This document shows, piece by piece, positions 7,714-15,817 of a stretch of DNA of 48,385 nt. This DNA is from Candidatus Bathyarchaeota archaeon (lineage in GTDB: Archaea > Thermoproteota > Bathyarchaeia > Bathyarchaeales > Bathycorpusculaceae): the NCBI GenBank assembly GCA_012515445.1, contig JAAYYI010000095.1, positions 1 through 48,385 of the forward strand. Reading direction: 5' to 3'. The stretch's first letter is position 1. Every line of letters starts with the position of its first letter. The translations under genes and the position numbers were made by a program. The notes under the pieces were generated by a model that saw nothing but the letters and a program-made list of their open reading frames with translations, did not search any database and was not told where the DNA came from.

Positions 7714-8547
7714 GTGGCTTGGTATGATGACCCAGTAATAGTTGTGGCTGTAGCTTTAGTTATCATAGTCGCCGTCACCACTGCCATTTACGCGATGAGA
7801 CGAACTGGTACAAAAAAGCCATCTAAGCAGGAGCAGCCCGCACCCCAGCCAGCGCAACCCGCCCAACCAGCACCAGCACCAACTCCAGCGCCCACGCCGA
7901 CACCTGATCCAATCGCACTCCAATACGCATCCCTGCCGCTAACAAACGCGCCCTTCAAACTATCAAAAAGCATCCCATCCTCCTCAGCCGTAAACGCCAA
8001 AGACGAACTCCGCATGCTAGACCTCGAACGCGAAATATTAGGCGATGCAATCCGCAGACTCTACGAGGCGCAGGCGGAAGGAAAAATCACTGAAGCTGAA
8101 CGTGACAAACTCGCAGCCAGCTACAAGCAACGCATGAACACAATCAAGGAATCCATAACAAAAGACGAAGGCATAATCGCCCTGCACGAACTCGAATCAA
8201 TGCAGGAAGACCTCATGAAGCTCTTCAGCGAACGATTCGGCGAATTAACAAGCAAAGTCGAGGAACTCAGAGGCAGAATCGACGTTAAACCCATCCGCGA
8301 GATACAGGTAAAACCCATACCGACCCAACACATCATGATGGATGACGCCGAAGAAGAAGACGAGGAAGAGGAAACTTCTGAAGTAGCTGAAAAGAAAACG
8401 GCAGTAACAGCCGCGCCGAGAAAACCTCGCAAGCCAGCCGAGGAGAAGCCCAGCCAGAAGACTGAGGCAGAAAAACGTATCGAAACAATACGAAGCGAAG
8501 TAGAAAAGGTACTTGACAAACTAGGACAGATGGAAATTGAAACTTAG
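7714..8547 (+). CDS. Single-span membrane protein with cytoplasmic coiled coil
   Basis: About 277 residues. A short N-terminus (VAWYDD) precedes one membrane helix (VIVVAVALVIIVAVTTAIYA), then a Pro/Ala/Gln-rich linker (alternating P-A-Q and P-T-P), a long charged helical region (about 105-190 with EREILGDAIRRLYEAQAEGK and LSSKVEELRGR-like heptads), an acidic run (DDAEEEDEEEE), a Lys/Pro-rich stretch and a final amphipathic helix. The GTG at 7714 was chosen because GAGG lies 10 bases upstream; another GTG at 7669 is possible but would put soluble residues before the helix. I do not recognise the family. It overlaps rpiA by 11 bases, so both are probably co-transcribed. A scaffold or tether role is only a guess. 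Confidence 0.7.
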   Translation: MAWYDDPVIVVAVALVIIVAVTTAIYAMRRTGTKKPSKQEQPAPQPAQPAQPAPAPTPAPTPTPDPIALQYASLPLTNAPFKLSKSIPSSSAVNAKDELRMLDLEREILGDAIRRLYEAQAEGKITEAERDKLAASYKQRMNTIKESITKDEGIIALHELESMQEDLMKLFSERFGELTSKVEELRGRIDVKPIREIQVKPIPTQHIMMDDAEEEDEEEETSEVAEKKTAVTAAPRKPRKPAEEKPSQKTEAEKRIETIRSEVEKVLDKLGQMEIET

Positions 8548-9250
8548 CCCAGACCCAATCACCCTGCAGAAACAGAAAGCAGCCCTCAAAGCAGTAGAAC
8601 ACGTAGAAGACGGATTCATCGTTGGCCTTGGAAGCGGCAGCACCGCAGCCTTCGCGGTTGAAGCAATCGGTGAACGCATCAGAATTGAAGGCATACACGT
8701 TATGGGTATCCCCAGCAGCTACCAAGCTTTTGAACTAGCCGTACAGCACGGAATCCCCGTTACAACGCTTGAGGAACACCCAGTAATCGACGTTACAATC
8801 GACGGCGCAGACCAACTTACACCAGAACTCACCCTCATCAAAGGTGGTGGAGCAGCGTTGGCAAGAGAAAAAATTGTTGCCTCCGCCTCAAAAGTTAACA
8901 TAATCATCGCGGACGCAGCCAAAAAAGCGCCGTATCTGGGATGCAACAACCAATTCGTGCCAGTGGAAGTCATCCCCTTTGCGCTTTCACCCGTAAAACG
9001 CAGATTAGCGGAAATGGGCGGCAAAGTAACCGCCCGAGAAGCCAAAGGCAAACTAGGCCCAATAATTACCGACAACTCCAACGCCATAATAGACGTAGTA
9101 TTCGGCGAAATCAAAAACCCCGCTGAACTCGCAGTGAAAATCAAGATGATTCCAGGAGTCGCTGAAACCGGCTTATTCGTCGGTTTAACTGACATAGCAT
9201 ACCTCGGTACAGCAGAAGGCGTAGAGAAATTCACAGCTAAAAGAGCTTAA
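8537..9250 (+). CDS. rpiA: Ribose-5-phosphate isomerase A
   Basis: A 237-residue RpiA, which interconverts ribose 5-phosphate and ribulose 5-phosphate in the cytoplasm and supplies pentose for nucleotide synthesis. Family motifs are complete: the phosphate loop GLGSGSTA near residue 31, DGADQL (the catalytic Asp pair of DGAD), and KGGGAALAREKIVA carrying the conserved Lys and catalytic Glu. Length is typical (about 220-235). The start is a TTG at 8537 inside the end of the preceding gene; no other start fits the N-terminal helix. In archaea without an oxidative pentose phosphate pathway RpiA works with the ribulose monophosphate or non-oxidative route; which applies here cannot be seen. Confidence 0.95.
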   Translation: MKLSPDPITLQKQKAALKAVEHVEDGFIVGLGSGSTAAFAVEAIGERIRIEGIHVMGIPSSYQAFELAVQHGIPVTTLEEHPVIDVTIDGADQLTPELTLIKGGGAALAREKIVASASKVNIIIADAAKKAPYLGCNNQFVPVEVIPFALSPVKRRLAEMGGKVTAREAKGKLGPIITDNSNAIIDVVFGEIKNPAELAVKIKMIPGVAETGLFVGLTDIAYLGTAEGVEKFTAKRA

Positions 9251-9333
9251 CTCTGCTTTCTGTGGCTGAAGCTGTTCAGTCACAACTCCATAAATAACCA
9301 GAACTCTTCTTTTCACTATCAGGCGTTTTAGGC

Positions 9334-9489
9334 ATGTCAATTCTACTTTGGATAGTCGTGATTGTTATACTGCTTTGGCTCTTCGGTTGGATACTAATAC
9401 CCGCCGCTGGCTTGCTGATACATATTCTGCTGGTCATCGCTGTCATAATTCTAGTCGTGTGGTTGATCACTGGAAGAAAGCCCGTCTAG
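9334..9489 (+). CDS. Small lmo0937-type membrane protein
   Basis: A 51-residue, two-helix membrane protein: MSILLWIVVIVILLWLFGWI, then PAAGLLIHILLVIAVIILVVWLITG and a short basic tail RKPV. The pattern (hydrophobic helix, glycine turn, GLLIHILLVIAVI) matches the lmo0937/DUF5670 family of tiny membrane proteins common in bacteria and found in archaea, often linked to stress. It is complete and followed by a T-run terminator at 9514. The gene stands alone between rpiA and a non-coding stretch. Function unknown. Confidence 0.7.
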   Translation: MSILLWIVVIVILLWLFGWILIPAAGLLIHILLVIAVIILVVWLITGRKPV

Positions 9490-9794
9490 CAGAAGAACCA
9501 AAAAATCCTTCCCTTTTTTTAAAAAACCACTCTACACCCCCTAAAGCTCACAAAACCAGCAAACAACCTAAAACTAAACCCAACCAACCAATCGCCATCC
9601 AAAAGACCTGCCTATCTCAGCAGTACATCCTCCCTTATTTAAGGAAAAAAGAGCTTAACCTCCTTTGTCTTTTAGATAACCCCTGCCGTAAATTGATGCA
9701 TTCTCGTCGGTAGCATGTATATGTTGTAAACGCTACGGCAAAGAATCGTTTAAATCCGAGAAAACAGAAGCTCTATTGGGGTTAAAAGGGAAAA
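9490..9794. other. Intergenic region with terminator and possible orphan promoter
   Basis: Non-coding stretch of 305 bases. It holds a T-run (9514-9520) followed by an A-run, which would end transcripts from either side; a strongly C/A-rich tract (about 9530-9600); a minus-strand TATA-like motif with a G tract (9631-9644); and a plus-strand TATA-like TTTAAA near 9750 for the 9795 gene. The 121-residue frame crossing it is low-complexity and not credible. Confidence 0.45.
9514..9520 (+). terminator. T-run terminator after the small membrane protein gene
   Basis: Seven T residues 25 bases after the stop at 9489, immediately followed by six A residues; archaeal RNA polymerase commonly terminates at such U-tracts. 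Confidence 0.5.
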
Positions 9795-10484
9795 GTGCTA
9801 CAAGAGCTGCAACTCTCACTAGGCATAATCTCTGTCTTGTTAGTCGTAATTTTAGTCTACTTGTTTTTTAGAGTATACAAGACCCAACGCCAAATAATCC
9901 TCCTCGGACTGCCATTAGGCTTCTTACTATTAGCAATATCCTACTTTTTCTTGGGAATACATCTATTCTACCCGTTCTCAGGCACCCTCTCATATGCGCT
10001 CATGTGGCTTCGCGTCGTCACACAGACTGGCGGTTTCCTCCTGATCGCTATCTCATACTTATTGGCTGGAAGAATCAAGAGAGAAACCAAGCTTACAATA
10101 CCTACAATTTCATTAGCCCTAGTACTCTCTGTTACCCTCGCCTTTGGCTTACTAGACATTTCAAACAACCCTGGATTATCAATAATATACCAGCTAAACG
10201 AGTTATTCGTCGTAGCCAACCTGGCTCTACTGAGCTACATCATCATCTTCTTGATAAGAAACATCCAGCTATCCCGCAACAATAGCACCGGCTTAATCAG
10301 TGCACCAGTAGCGTTCACAGCATTCTGGATAGGACAATTATCCTATTTGATCTGGGAATTCATCAGAAGTGACATTGCTTTGGTAGGCTCCCAAGTTGCG
10401 AGAGTAAGCAGCTTAGCGATTTTCATATACATATACTACTTGGCAAGCAAGGAGGCTTTATCAGATGACAGCGGGCAAACGTAG
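9795..10484 (+). CDS. Seven-helix membrane protein, possible sensor
   Basis: A 229-residue integral membrane protein with about seven hydrophobic segments (starting near residues 8, 36, 68, 100, 130, 165 and 200) separated by short loops, one of them basic (AGRIKRETK). No catalytic motif is visible. The layout resembles archaeal seven-helix proteins often encoded beside winged-helix regulators. GTG start with an AAAGGGA-like ribosome binding site. Its last 20 bases overlap the winged-helix gene downstream, which suggests the two products work together, the membrane protein perhaps sensing a lipophilic or redox signal. That coupling is inferred; the family is not one I can name. Confidence 0.7.
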   Translation: MLQELQLSLGIISVLLVVILVYLFFRVYKTQRQIILLGLPLGFLLLAISYFFLGIHLFYPFSGTLSYALMWLRVVTQTGGFLLIAISYLLAGRIKRETKLTIPTISLALVLSVTLAFGLLDISNNPGLSIIYQLNELFVVANLALLSYIIIFLIRNIQLSRNNSTGLISAPVAFTAFWIGQLSYLIWEFIRSDIALVGSQVARVSSLAIFIYIYYLASKEALSDDSGQT

Positions 10485-10743
10485 CAAAGTCGATATTTAC
10501 TCCGCTGTCCTTGACTCGATCTGTAGAGAGGGCGGAAGAGAAGGTACAGCAAGCCCAACAAGAGTAGCCCACAGAGCCAACATATCCTACGATCGATTCC
10601 TGAAAATACTCGACCATTTTGTAGAACTAGGATGGGTTCATAAAACAGACGCAGGTTTAGAAATCACATTAAAAGGCGTCAAATGCTACAGTGAAATTAA
10701 AAAAACAACTGAATTTCTGCGACGAATCGGGTTATCCATATAG
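10465..10743 (+). CDS. Winged-helix DNA-binding protein
   Basis: A 92-residue archaeal winged-helix protein. The first half, DIYSAVLDSICREG, then SPTRVAHRANISYDRFLKIL, is a helix-turn-helix with a recognition helix near residues 43-55; the wing follows (LGWVHKTDAGLEITLKG) and the end is a short helix ending RRIGLSI. This is the pattern of the HTH_45-like family frequent in Thermoproteota. AAGGAGG lies about 9 bases before the ATG, inside the preceding membrane protein gene, which it overlaps by 20 bases. Probably a transcription regulator partnered with the seven-helix protein. Target genes are unknown. Confidence 0.8.
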   Translation: MTAGKRSKVDIYSAVLDSICREGGREGTASPTRVAHRANISYDRFLKILDHFVELGWVHKTDAGLEITLKGVKCYSEIKKTTEFLRRIGLSI

Positions 10744-10752
10744 ACGACTACT

Positions 10753-11577
10753 TTAGCCAAATTGAAGCTCCTCAAGAATGTTGTTATGTATTTCTGATTC
10801 CCCTAACCAACTTGCGTCGAAATGATGCTGGCATATGTTAACTAAGACCGAATTATTTGACCAAAGCATTGGTACCTGAGTTAAATCTCCATCCTCGGAT
10901 ATGGCGATCTGTACTTCTTTTTTATCAAAGATAGCTACCACTGATCGAGGTCTATCCACCGAGAACTTCACTTCGCAGAATGTATTCCTACAGAATAGCT
11001 CGAACTCTTTGGCTAAAGGCTTATTCATCACAAATTTATCTAATATAAACCGGATTTTTACTCCTCTGTTTGCTGCATTAATTATTTCGTCGCTAGCAAG
11101 CATAAGCGTTTGATTAAACCTTTTAAAAGAGGTGATACAGTCAAAGCTACTTTCCGCATTTCTTATTGCTAATAGCCTCTTCTTTATACATGCCGCGCCT
11201 TTGGGTACGATAACAAACTGGGTTTCGCAGTCAGCCTCGTGTTTCTCTGTCTTAACTTCAAACTGATGAAGCAGCTTACCGGATTTTTCTTTAAGGCTCA
11301 TTATTTCTCTTCGTTTCTGACCCATGAGAATCGCAATTGCATCAGAAATTTTAATCGCTCTATACCTTGTAGGACTATCTAGGATAGTCTCGATTAAACC
11401 CGTTTTTGTAAGATCAGCCATAGCTCTATAGGTGTCTGGGCGGCCGACTCCCGAATGTTCTGAGGCTGACCGCAAAGTTAAGGTTCCTTTTTCTGCTAAT
11501 GTGAGATAAACTTTAGCTTGTGTCCTGCTGATGCCGAATTCCACAAGCGTTTTAATGCTGTTTTCTTTATCCCGCAT
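10753..11577 (-). CDS. TrmB-family transcription regulator
   Basis: A 274-residue TrmB-like regulator. Residues 1-80 are the winged helix of the family (LVEFGISRTQAKVYLTLAEK, then SGVGRPDTYRAMADLTKTGL and the wing IETILDSPTRYRAI). A helical linker (MGQKRREIMSLKEKSGKLLH) leads to a C-terminal phospholipase-D-like effector domain (about 120-270) that senses sugars in characterised members. No classic sugar-binding signature can be assigned. The gene is transcribed away from the 894-residue beta-propeller gene at 11788; the shared upstream region has a strong TATA box and a perfect inverted repeat (11636-11652). Control of that divergent gene is a reasonable inference. Confidence 0.85.
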   Translation of the reverse strand: MRDKENSIKTLVEFGISRTQAKVYLTLAEKGTLTLRSASEHSGVGRPDTYRAMADLTKTGLIETILDSPTRYRAIKISDAIAILMGQKRREIMSLKEKSGKLLHQFEVKTEKHEADCETQFVIVPKGAACIKKRLLAIRNAESSFDCITSFKRFNQTLMLASDEIINAANRGVKIRFILDKFVMNKPLAKEFELFCRNTFCEVKFSVDRPRSVVAIFDKKEVQIAISEDGDLTQVPMLWSNNSVLVNICQHHFDASWLGESEIHNNILEELQFG

Positions 11578-11619
11578 AGCCTTAGGTCCCTGTATATTAT
11601 TTTTCCAAAATAGCTATTT

Positions 11620-11632
11620 TAACTATATATAT
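11620..11632 (+). promoter_or_regulatory. TATA box between TrmB-like regulator and beta-propeller gene
   Basis: AACTATATATATT, a nearly symmetric TATA box. For the plus-strand gene at 11788 it predicts a transcription start near 11655 and a leader of about 130 bases; the same box could also serve the minus-strand regulator. Confidence 0.5.
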
Positions 11633-11635
11633 TAG

Positions 11636-11652
11636 ATGCACTTCTAGTGCAT
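11636..11652. promoter_or_regulatory. Inverted-repeat operator candidate
   Basis: ATGCACT-TCT-AGTGCAT, a perfect 7-base inverted repeat with a 3-base spacer, starting 4 bases after the TATA box and reaching the predicted transcription start. A dimeric regulator bound here would block the beta-propeller gene; the adjacent TrmB-like protein is the obvious candidate. Confidence 0.5.
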
Positions 11653-11787
11653 TCCCAAATCCAACCGCTTTCTTAGTTGTTGGGGAACCCACCAACACCA
11701 TTTTATTACCGTCAGAAGGGCTTCGTTTTGGCTGAAGGTGAGCAAGACTGCAACTTTGTTCACTCTTTAATTTAGGAGATAAAAAAA

Positions 11788-14472
11788 ATGGATAAAAAAA
11801 CTAGATTATCAACGATTTTTGCGATTCTTTTGATTGTCTCAATGGCAGTTTCAATGATACCAATGGTGACAGCAGTTTACGATAATCCTACGCAGACAGC
11901 GATCAACCAAGGCATGAACTGGGACTTGAATGCTAACGCTTCCTCTATCAGGTTGGATATGTGGAACCGTTACCAGGACAAGGTTCCTACATGGGTGTAT
12001 GCGGTTATTTCACCAAACCCAGTAGGAGTCGGCCAAAAATTCACTATGGTCATCTACAATCCAATGTGCCCACTGGGTTCATCTGAAGGTAACGACATCC
12101 GATACAAATACCACGTAGAAATCACAACCCCCTCAGGAGCAAAGGAGCGATTACCCGCAAGCGGCTCTCTTGTTTCTGACTCTACAGGTACTACATACAC
12201 CTCTTACACTCCCACTGCAGTCGGTAGCTACACTGTAAATGTAGTCTTTGAAGAACTCAAATGGACATGGACCTTTACAGGCAGAGGCGGATTCACAACA
12301 GGCGCACCAATAGACTACTATGGCGTAACTTTACTATCCAGCAATCGTACATACACTGTAACTGTTCAGGAAGAACCCGTTTATCCAACTGCAATCACAT
12401 CATATCCTTTACCGACAGAGTACTGGAACAGACCAATCGAAGGACAGAACAACCAGTGGGGACAGATTTCATCTAACTGGCTAAACAGCGCAATGGATCG
12501 CAACTATGGAAGCACCAACAACAGAATCCAAACACAAGGCACTGGCCCAAACAGCGGACATATACTTTGGACAAAACCCACTGAAGACGGCGGTGTAGTC
12601 GGCGGAGACTGGTACCCCAAAGATGGCGATACCTTTAACGCGGGCCACCAATACCAAACCAGAATGCAGGACACATCAATCATCATGCACGGACGGCTCT
12701 ACTACCAAGAACCAATAGCTTGGTCTGGTGGCGGTGGCGCATGGGTATGTGTCGACCTAAAGACCGGCGAAGAAATTTGGCGCAACCGAACTATGAGTGC
12801 ATCACCTTCATTCGGCTACTATTATGCCTTCGACGACATGAACCAGCACGGCATTGTTAACCCTGGCTGGCTATTCTCAAACAACTTTGGCACCGCAATT
12901 AATCCACGCTATGGAACAACATATGGCTCAACTCCACTAGGTCTCACTGATGTGCCTTCAGGTACTGAAGTTATTGGTCCAAAAGGCGAAGCGCTACGTT
13001 ACCGAATACAAAGAGAAGGCTCTATTTGGCGTCTCTACGAATGGAACTCTTCTAGAGTGTTTACCTCTGCAAGCACTGGCTCTCAAAATGCAAGCCTATA
13101 CCGCGCCGTCGTCCCTTCAACAACATATACTGCCGGCGCGTTACCGACTTGGGACTTCAACGTTACACTAAGCACTACAATGCCATCGAACTGGAACCCA
13201 ACTATTCGTTATGCAGCTTATGGTGATGTACTATTATGCAGCAACGGCACACTACCATCGGCAGGCACAGGTTCTTTGAGTTACCACAACGTAGCTGAAT
13301 CTACATTGTTCGCAGTTAGCTTAAAGCCTGGTCAAGAAGGCCAAATTCTTTGGACAAAGAATTACCCGATGACTTTCACTGACGGATCGCAAAATATCTT
13401 TGTACGCGCAGGCGAAGGTGCATTTGTCATGCAGCATATGCCTGACTTAGCGTGGAGCGGATATGATATCTATACTGGCAATAAACTATGGGAAGGTGCA
13501 GCAGAAGCAGACGAAAATCCATTTGGCTATTTCAGCTGGGTCAGCCTAATGAACGTATATTGTTCATCCATCTATGACGGCAAACTATTCACTACAGGCT
13601 ACACAGGCAGAGTAAACGCCTACGACCTATACAACGGAACCCTGATCTGGACGCAAGAGGCACCAACAGGCGGCGAAATCTTCGTAGATTACACATTAAT
13701 GCATGGAGTAACCGCTGACGGTAAGATTTACATTGGCACTCACGAGCACTCAGCAGATACACCGCTTCTAAAAGGCGCTAAAGTACGTGTCTATGATGTC
13801 GATACAGGCGAAGAAGTCTGGAGTATGATTGGCTGGGCTAATCCAGTCTCTATGGCATTAGCAGACGGAGTTCTTACATACTGGAATAATTATGACCACC
13901 AGGTATATGCAGTCGGCAAAGGCCCAAGCAGCACAACGGTCCAAGCCACAGACGTAATCCAATTAGGCAATAGTGTGATGATTAAAGGAACTGTAACCGA
14001 TGTATCAGCAGGCACAAAGCAGGAGCAACAAGCGGCAAGATTCCCCAACGGCGTCCCAGCAGTCTCAGATGAAAGCCAGAGCGCATGGATGGAATACGTC
14101 TACATGCAGAAGCCACGTCCAACAAACGTTACAGGCGTAACAGTTGACATAAACGTAATAGACGCAAACGGCAACTACAGAACTATCGGCTCAACCACAG
14201 CTGACGCAGAGGGATTCTACAGCTTCAACTGGGTACCAGACATAGAGGGTAAATTCACAGTCTACGCATCATTCGGCGGATCGGAATCGTACTGGCCATC
14301 ACACGCAGTGACAGCATTCAACGTTGACCCCGCACCAGAAGCAGCAACACCACAGCCAACACAGCAACCATCAATGGCTGACACATACTTCCTGCCAGCA
14401 ATCATCGGCGTAATCGTAGCAATCATAGCCGTCGGACTGTTAACTATCCTGACTCTAAGAAAACACCCATAA
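11788..14472 (+). CDS. Secreted PQQ-type beta-propeller protein with C-terminal membrane anchor
   Basis: An 894-residue surface protein. A signal peptide (about 1-30, ending near VTAVYDN) leads to an immunoglobulin-like N-terminal domain (about 70-170), then a long PQQ/WD-like beta-propeller with blade motifs WVCVDLKTGEEIWRNR, GYDIYTGNKLWEG, VNAYDLYNGTLIWTQEA and VRVYDVDTGEEVWSM. A beta-sandwich follows (about 740-850, YSFNWVPDIEGKFTVYASF), then a Pro/Gln/Thr-rich linker and one C-terminal membrane helix (FLPAIIGVIVAIIAVGLLTI) with tail LRKHP. GGAG lies 11 bases before the ATG. Archaeal proteins of this layout are cell-surface proteins, often abundant; ligand or enzyme activity is unknown. 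It may be controlled by the divergent TrmB-like gene. Confidence 0.8.
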   Translation: MDKKTRLSTIFAILLIVSMAVSMIPMVTAVYDNPTQTAINQGMNWDLNANASSIRLDMWNRYQDKVPTWVYAVISPNPVGVGQKFTMVIYNPMCPLGSSEGNDIRYKYHVEITTPSGAKERLPASGSLVSDSTGTTYTSYTPTAVGSYTVNVVFEELKWTWTFTGRGGFTTGAPIDYYGVTLLSSNRTYTVTVQEEPVYPTAITSYPLPTEYWNRPIEGQNNQWGQISSNWLNSAMDRNYGSTNNRIQTQGTGPNSGHILWTKPTEDGGVVGGDWYPKDGDTFNAGHQYQTRMQDTSIIMHGRLYYQEPIAWSGGGGAWVCVDLKTGEEIWRNRTMSASPSFGYYYAFDDMNQHGIVNPGWLFSNNFGTAINPRYGTTYGSTPLGLTDVPSGTEVIGPKGEALRYRIQREGSIWRLYEWNSSRVFTSASTGSQNASLYRAVVPSTTYTAGALPTWDFNVTLSTTMPSNWNPTIRYAAYGDVLLCSNGTLPSAGTGSLSYHNVAESTLFAVSLKPGQEGQILWTKNYPMTFTDGSQNIFVRAGEGAFVMQHMPDLAWSGYDIYTGNKLWEGAAEADENPFGYFSWVSLMNVYCSSIYDGKLFTTGYTGRVNAYDLYNGTLIWTQEAPTGGEIFVDYTLMHGVTADGKIYIGTHEHSADTPLLKGAKVRVYDVDTGEEVWSMIGWANPVSMALADGVLTYWNNYDHQVYAVGKGPSSTTVQATDVIQLGNSVMIKGTVTDVSAGTKQEQQAARFPNGVPAVSDESQSAWMEYVYMQKPRPTNVTGVTVDINVIDANGNYRTIGSTTADAEGFYSFNWVPDIEGKFTVYASFGGSESYWPSHAVTAFNVDPAPEAATPQPTQQPSMADTYFLPAIIGVIVAIIAVGLLTILTLRKHP

Positions 14473-14502
14473 TGAAAGAATGAGAAATCATCTTTCCTTC
14501 CC

Positions 14503-14508
14503 TTTTTT
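14503..14508 (+). terminator. T-run terminator after the beta-propeller gene
   Basis: A run of six T after a C/T-rich stretch, 31 bases past the stop at 14472. Confidence 0.45.
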
Positions 14509-14668
14509 AGTCATATCTAAAACAGCAGATAGGTTGGGGCTGAAAAGACCTCTTATTGCACTAACGGTGGTTGTAGTCATCGTTTATACTTCTTGTCTTT
14601 TCTCCTTAATTTGGTAATACGGGGTCTCAGCTAACCCAACCTATTTTCTTGGAATTCAAAGCCAAATC

Positions 14669-14674
14669 TTTTAA
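14669..14674 (+). promoter_or_regulatory. TATA box for the DUF523 gene
   Basis: CTTTTAAGG centred 27 bases upstream of the ATG at 14699, implying a leaderless transcript. Confidence 0.45.
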
Positions 14675-14698
14675 GGCTCAAACAATGAATTCACCAGT

Positions 14699-15154
14699 AT
14701 GAAACTTGTATCTGCCTGCCTGCTCGGCGTAAACTGCAACTTCGAAGGCAAAAACAACCTCAAAGCCGAAATGCTTGAAGAATTCAAGAAAGGCGAACTC
14801 TACCCAGTCTGCCCCGAAGTCCTAGGCGGCTTATCCGTACCACGTATACCAGCCGAAATCCAAGATGGAGACGGCTTAGACGTTATCGAAGGTAAATCCT
14901 ACGTCGTGAACATGCAGGGCATAGACGTCACAGACGAATTCATGAAAGGCGCCTACGAAGTTCTAAGAATCGCTGAAGTGCTGAACGCCAAGGAGGCGCT
15001 GCTGATTGAGAAGAGCCCTTCATGCGGCTGCGGCGGTGTTATCTTCGATGGCACTTTCACAGCGAAATTTCGTTCAGGCGACGGCGTTACCGCTGCTCTG
15101 CTCAAGAAGAAGGGTATAAAGGTGACGTGTATATCTGCTCCGAAAAAGGAGTAG
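14699..15154 (+). CDS. DUF523 family protein (TudS-like [4Fe-4S] desulfidase candidate)
   Basis: A 151-residue DUF523 protein. The signature is complete: VSACLLGVNC (C7, C13), YPVCPEVLGGLSVPR (C38) and EKSPSCGCGG (C109, C111). In the characterised member TudS, three of these conserved cysteines bind a [4Fe-4S] cluster that removes sulfur from thiouracil; the same chemistry here is likely but unproven. Length is that of a stand-alone DUF523 domain. A TATA box 27 bases before the ATG suggests a leaderless message. The gene ends 3 bases from the end of the convergent lysM gene, with no sign of functional linkage. Confidence 0.85.
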   Translation: MKLVSACLLGVNCNFEGKNNLKAEMLEEFKKGELYPVCPEVLGGLSVPRIPAEIQDGDGLDVIEGKSYVVNMQGIDVTDEFMKGAYEVLRIAEVLNAKEALLIEKSPSCGCGGVIFDGTFTAKFRSGDGVTAALLKKKGIKVTCISAPKKE

Positions 15155-15157
15155 CTT

Positions 15158-15568
15158 CTACCAGTTCCTTAGTACAATCATTGTGTTAGTTTTCATTATG
15201 CCGTCTACGCGGCGAATCTTCTCTAGGCACTCGTTGACTTCGGTCACGTTCATGCCGCTTATAACAGCGACTATGTCGTATTCGCCTGTTACCTCATAGA
15301 TTGTCTCTACGTTGGGTATCTCCATGATTCTTTTGGATACTTCAACTGTGGGCTGAGAGGGGTTTGTTGCTAGTAATGTGATGGCTTGCGCGCCTTCTGC
15401 GACGCCGACTTTAACGGTGAATTTCCGGATGACGCCGTCGTCTGTTAAGGTTTTGATTCTCTTGCGGACTGCGCCTTCTGATAGGCTTATTTGGTTGCCG
15501 ATGTCTTGGTAGCCTGCTCGGGCGTCGTTTTTTAGGATTTTTATTATTTGCTTGTCTTTCTCATCCAT
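15158..15568 (-). CDS. lysM: Lrp/AsnC-family regulator, probable LysM
   Basis: A 136-residue Lrp/AsnC regulator: an N-terminal helix-turn-helix (DEKDKQIIKILKNDARAGYQ, then LSEGAVRKRIKTLTDDGVIR) and a C-terminal RAM ligand domain (about 60-136, with VTGEYDIVAVISG). It is divergent from lysW, the same arrangement as Sulfolobus LysM, a lysine-responsive Lrp protein that activates lysW and its operon. The 249-base shared region holds an inverted repeat (15704-15719) and TATA boxes on both sides. Start ATG at 15568 fits the family's usual MDEKD opening. The name rests on family plus position. Confidence 0.85.
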   Translation of the reverse strand: MDEKDKQIIKILKNDARAGYQDIGNQISLSEGAVRKRIKTLTDDGVIRKFTVKVGVAEGAQAITLLATNPSQPTVEVSKRIMEIPNVETIYEVTGEYDIVAVISGMNVTEVNECLEKIRRVDGIMKTNTMIVLRNW

Positions 15569-15703
15569 CCACTTAACCCACTGTGTATTAAGCGTCTCTT
15601 AATTTAACGATTTCCATACTGAACTATGTAGTTATGGTGCGTTTTCCGTCTTTATTTGTGCGGTTATTAGCATGTTTTTTGGGGAAAACAAGTGCGATTT
15701 AAC

Positions 15704-15719
15704 TGTACCAAATAGTACA
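15704..15719. promoter_or_regulatory. Inverted repeat in the lysM-lysW region, candidate LysM site
   Basis: TGTAC-CAAATA-GTACA, a perfect 5-base inverted repeat with a 6-base AT-rich spacer, about 52 bases upstream of the lysW TATA box. The size suits a dimeric Lrp-type protein, and an activator site upstream of TATA fits known LysM behaviour. Confidence 0.4.
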
Positions 15720-15770
15720 TTCAAAGCCCAACTTGTAACAAATAAGTCACAACGTTTAAAAGTTCCACAA

Positions 15771-15778
15771 AAATATAC
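15771..15778 (+). promoter_or_regulatory. TATA box of the lysW operon
   Basis: AAATATAC in an A-rich context, giving a predicted start near 15800 and a leader of roughly 18 bases before the lysW ATG at 15818. Confidence 0.5.
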
Positions 15779-15817
15779 GAATGCATTTCCAATAAAAAAT
15801 AAAGTGACGAACAAAAA

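Noticed and set aside
9553-9580. Possible third copy of the intergenic element (shares CAACCTAAAAC with copy B)
   Set aside because: Only 11 bases match and the conserved core is absent; C/A-rich DNA explains it.
9348-9713. A 121-residue frame overlapping the small membrane protein gene
   Set aside because: Low-complexity Lys/Pro/Asn composition over C/A-rich DNA, crosses a terminator, and the 51-residue frame on the same strand is a far better gene.
14534-14617. A 27-residue hydrophobic frame starting at a TTG after the beta-propeller gene
   Set aside because: No ribosome binding site, weak start and no similarity; probably chance in T-rich DNA.
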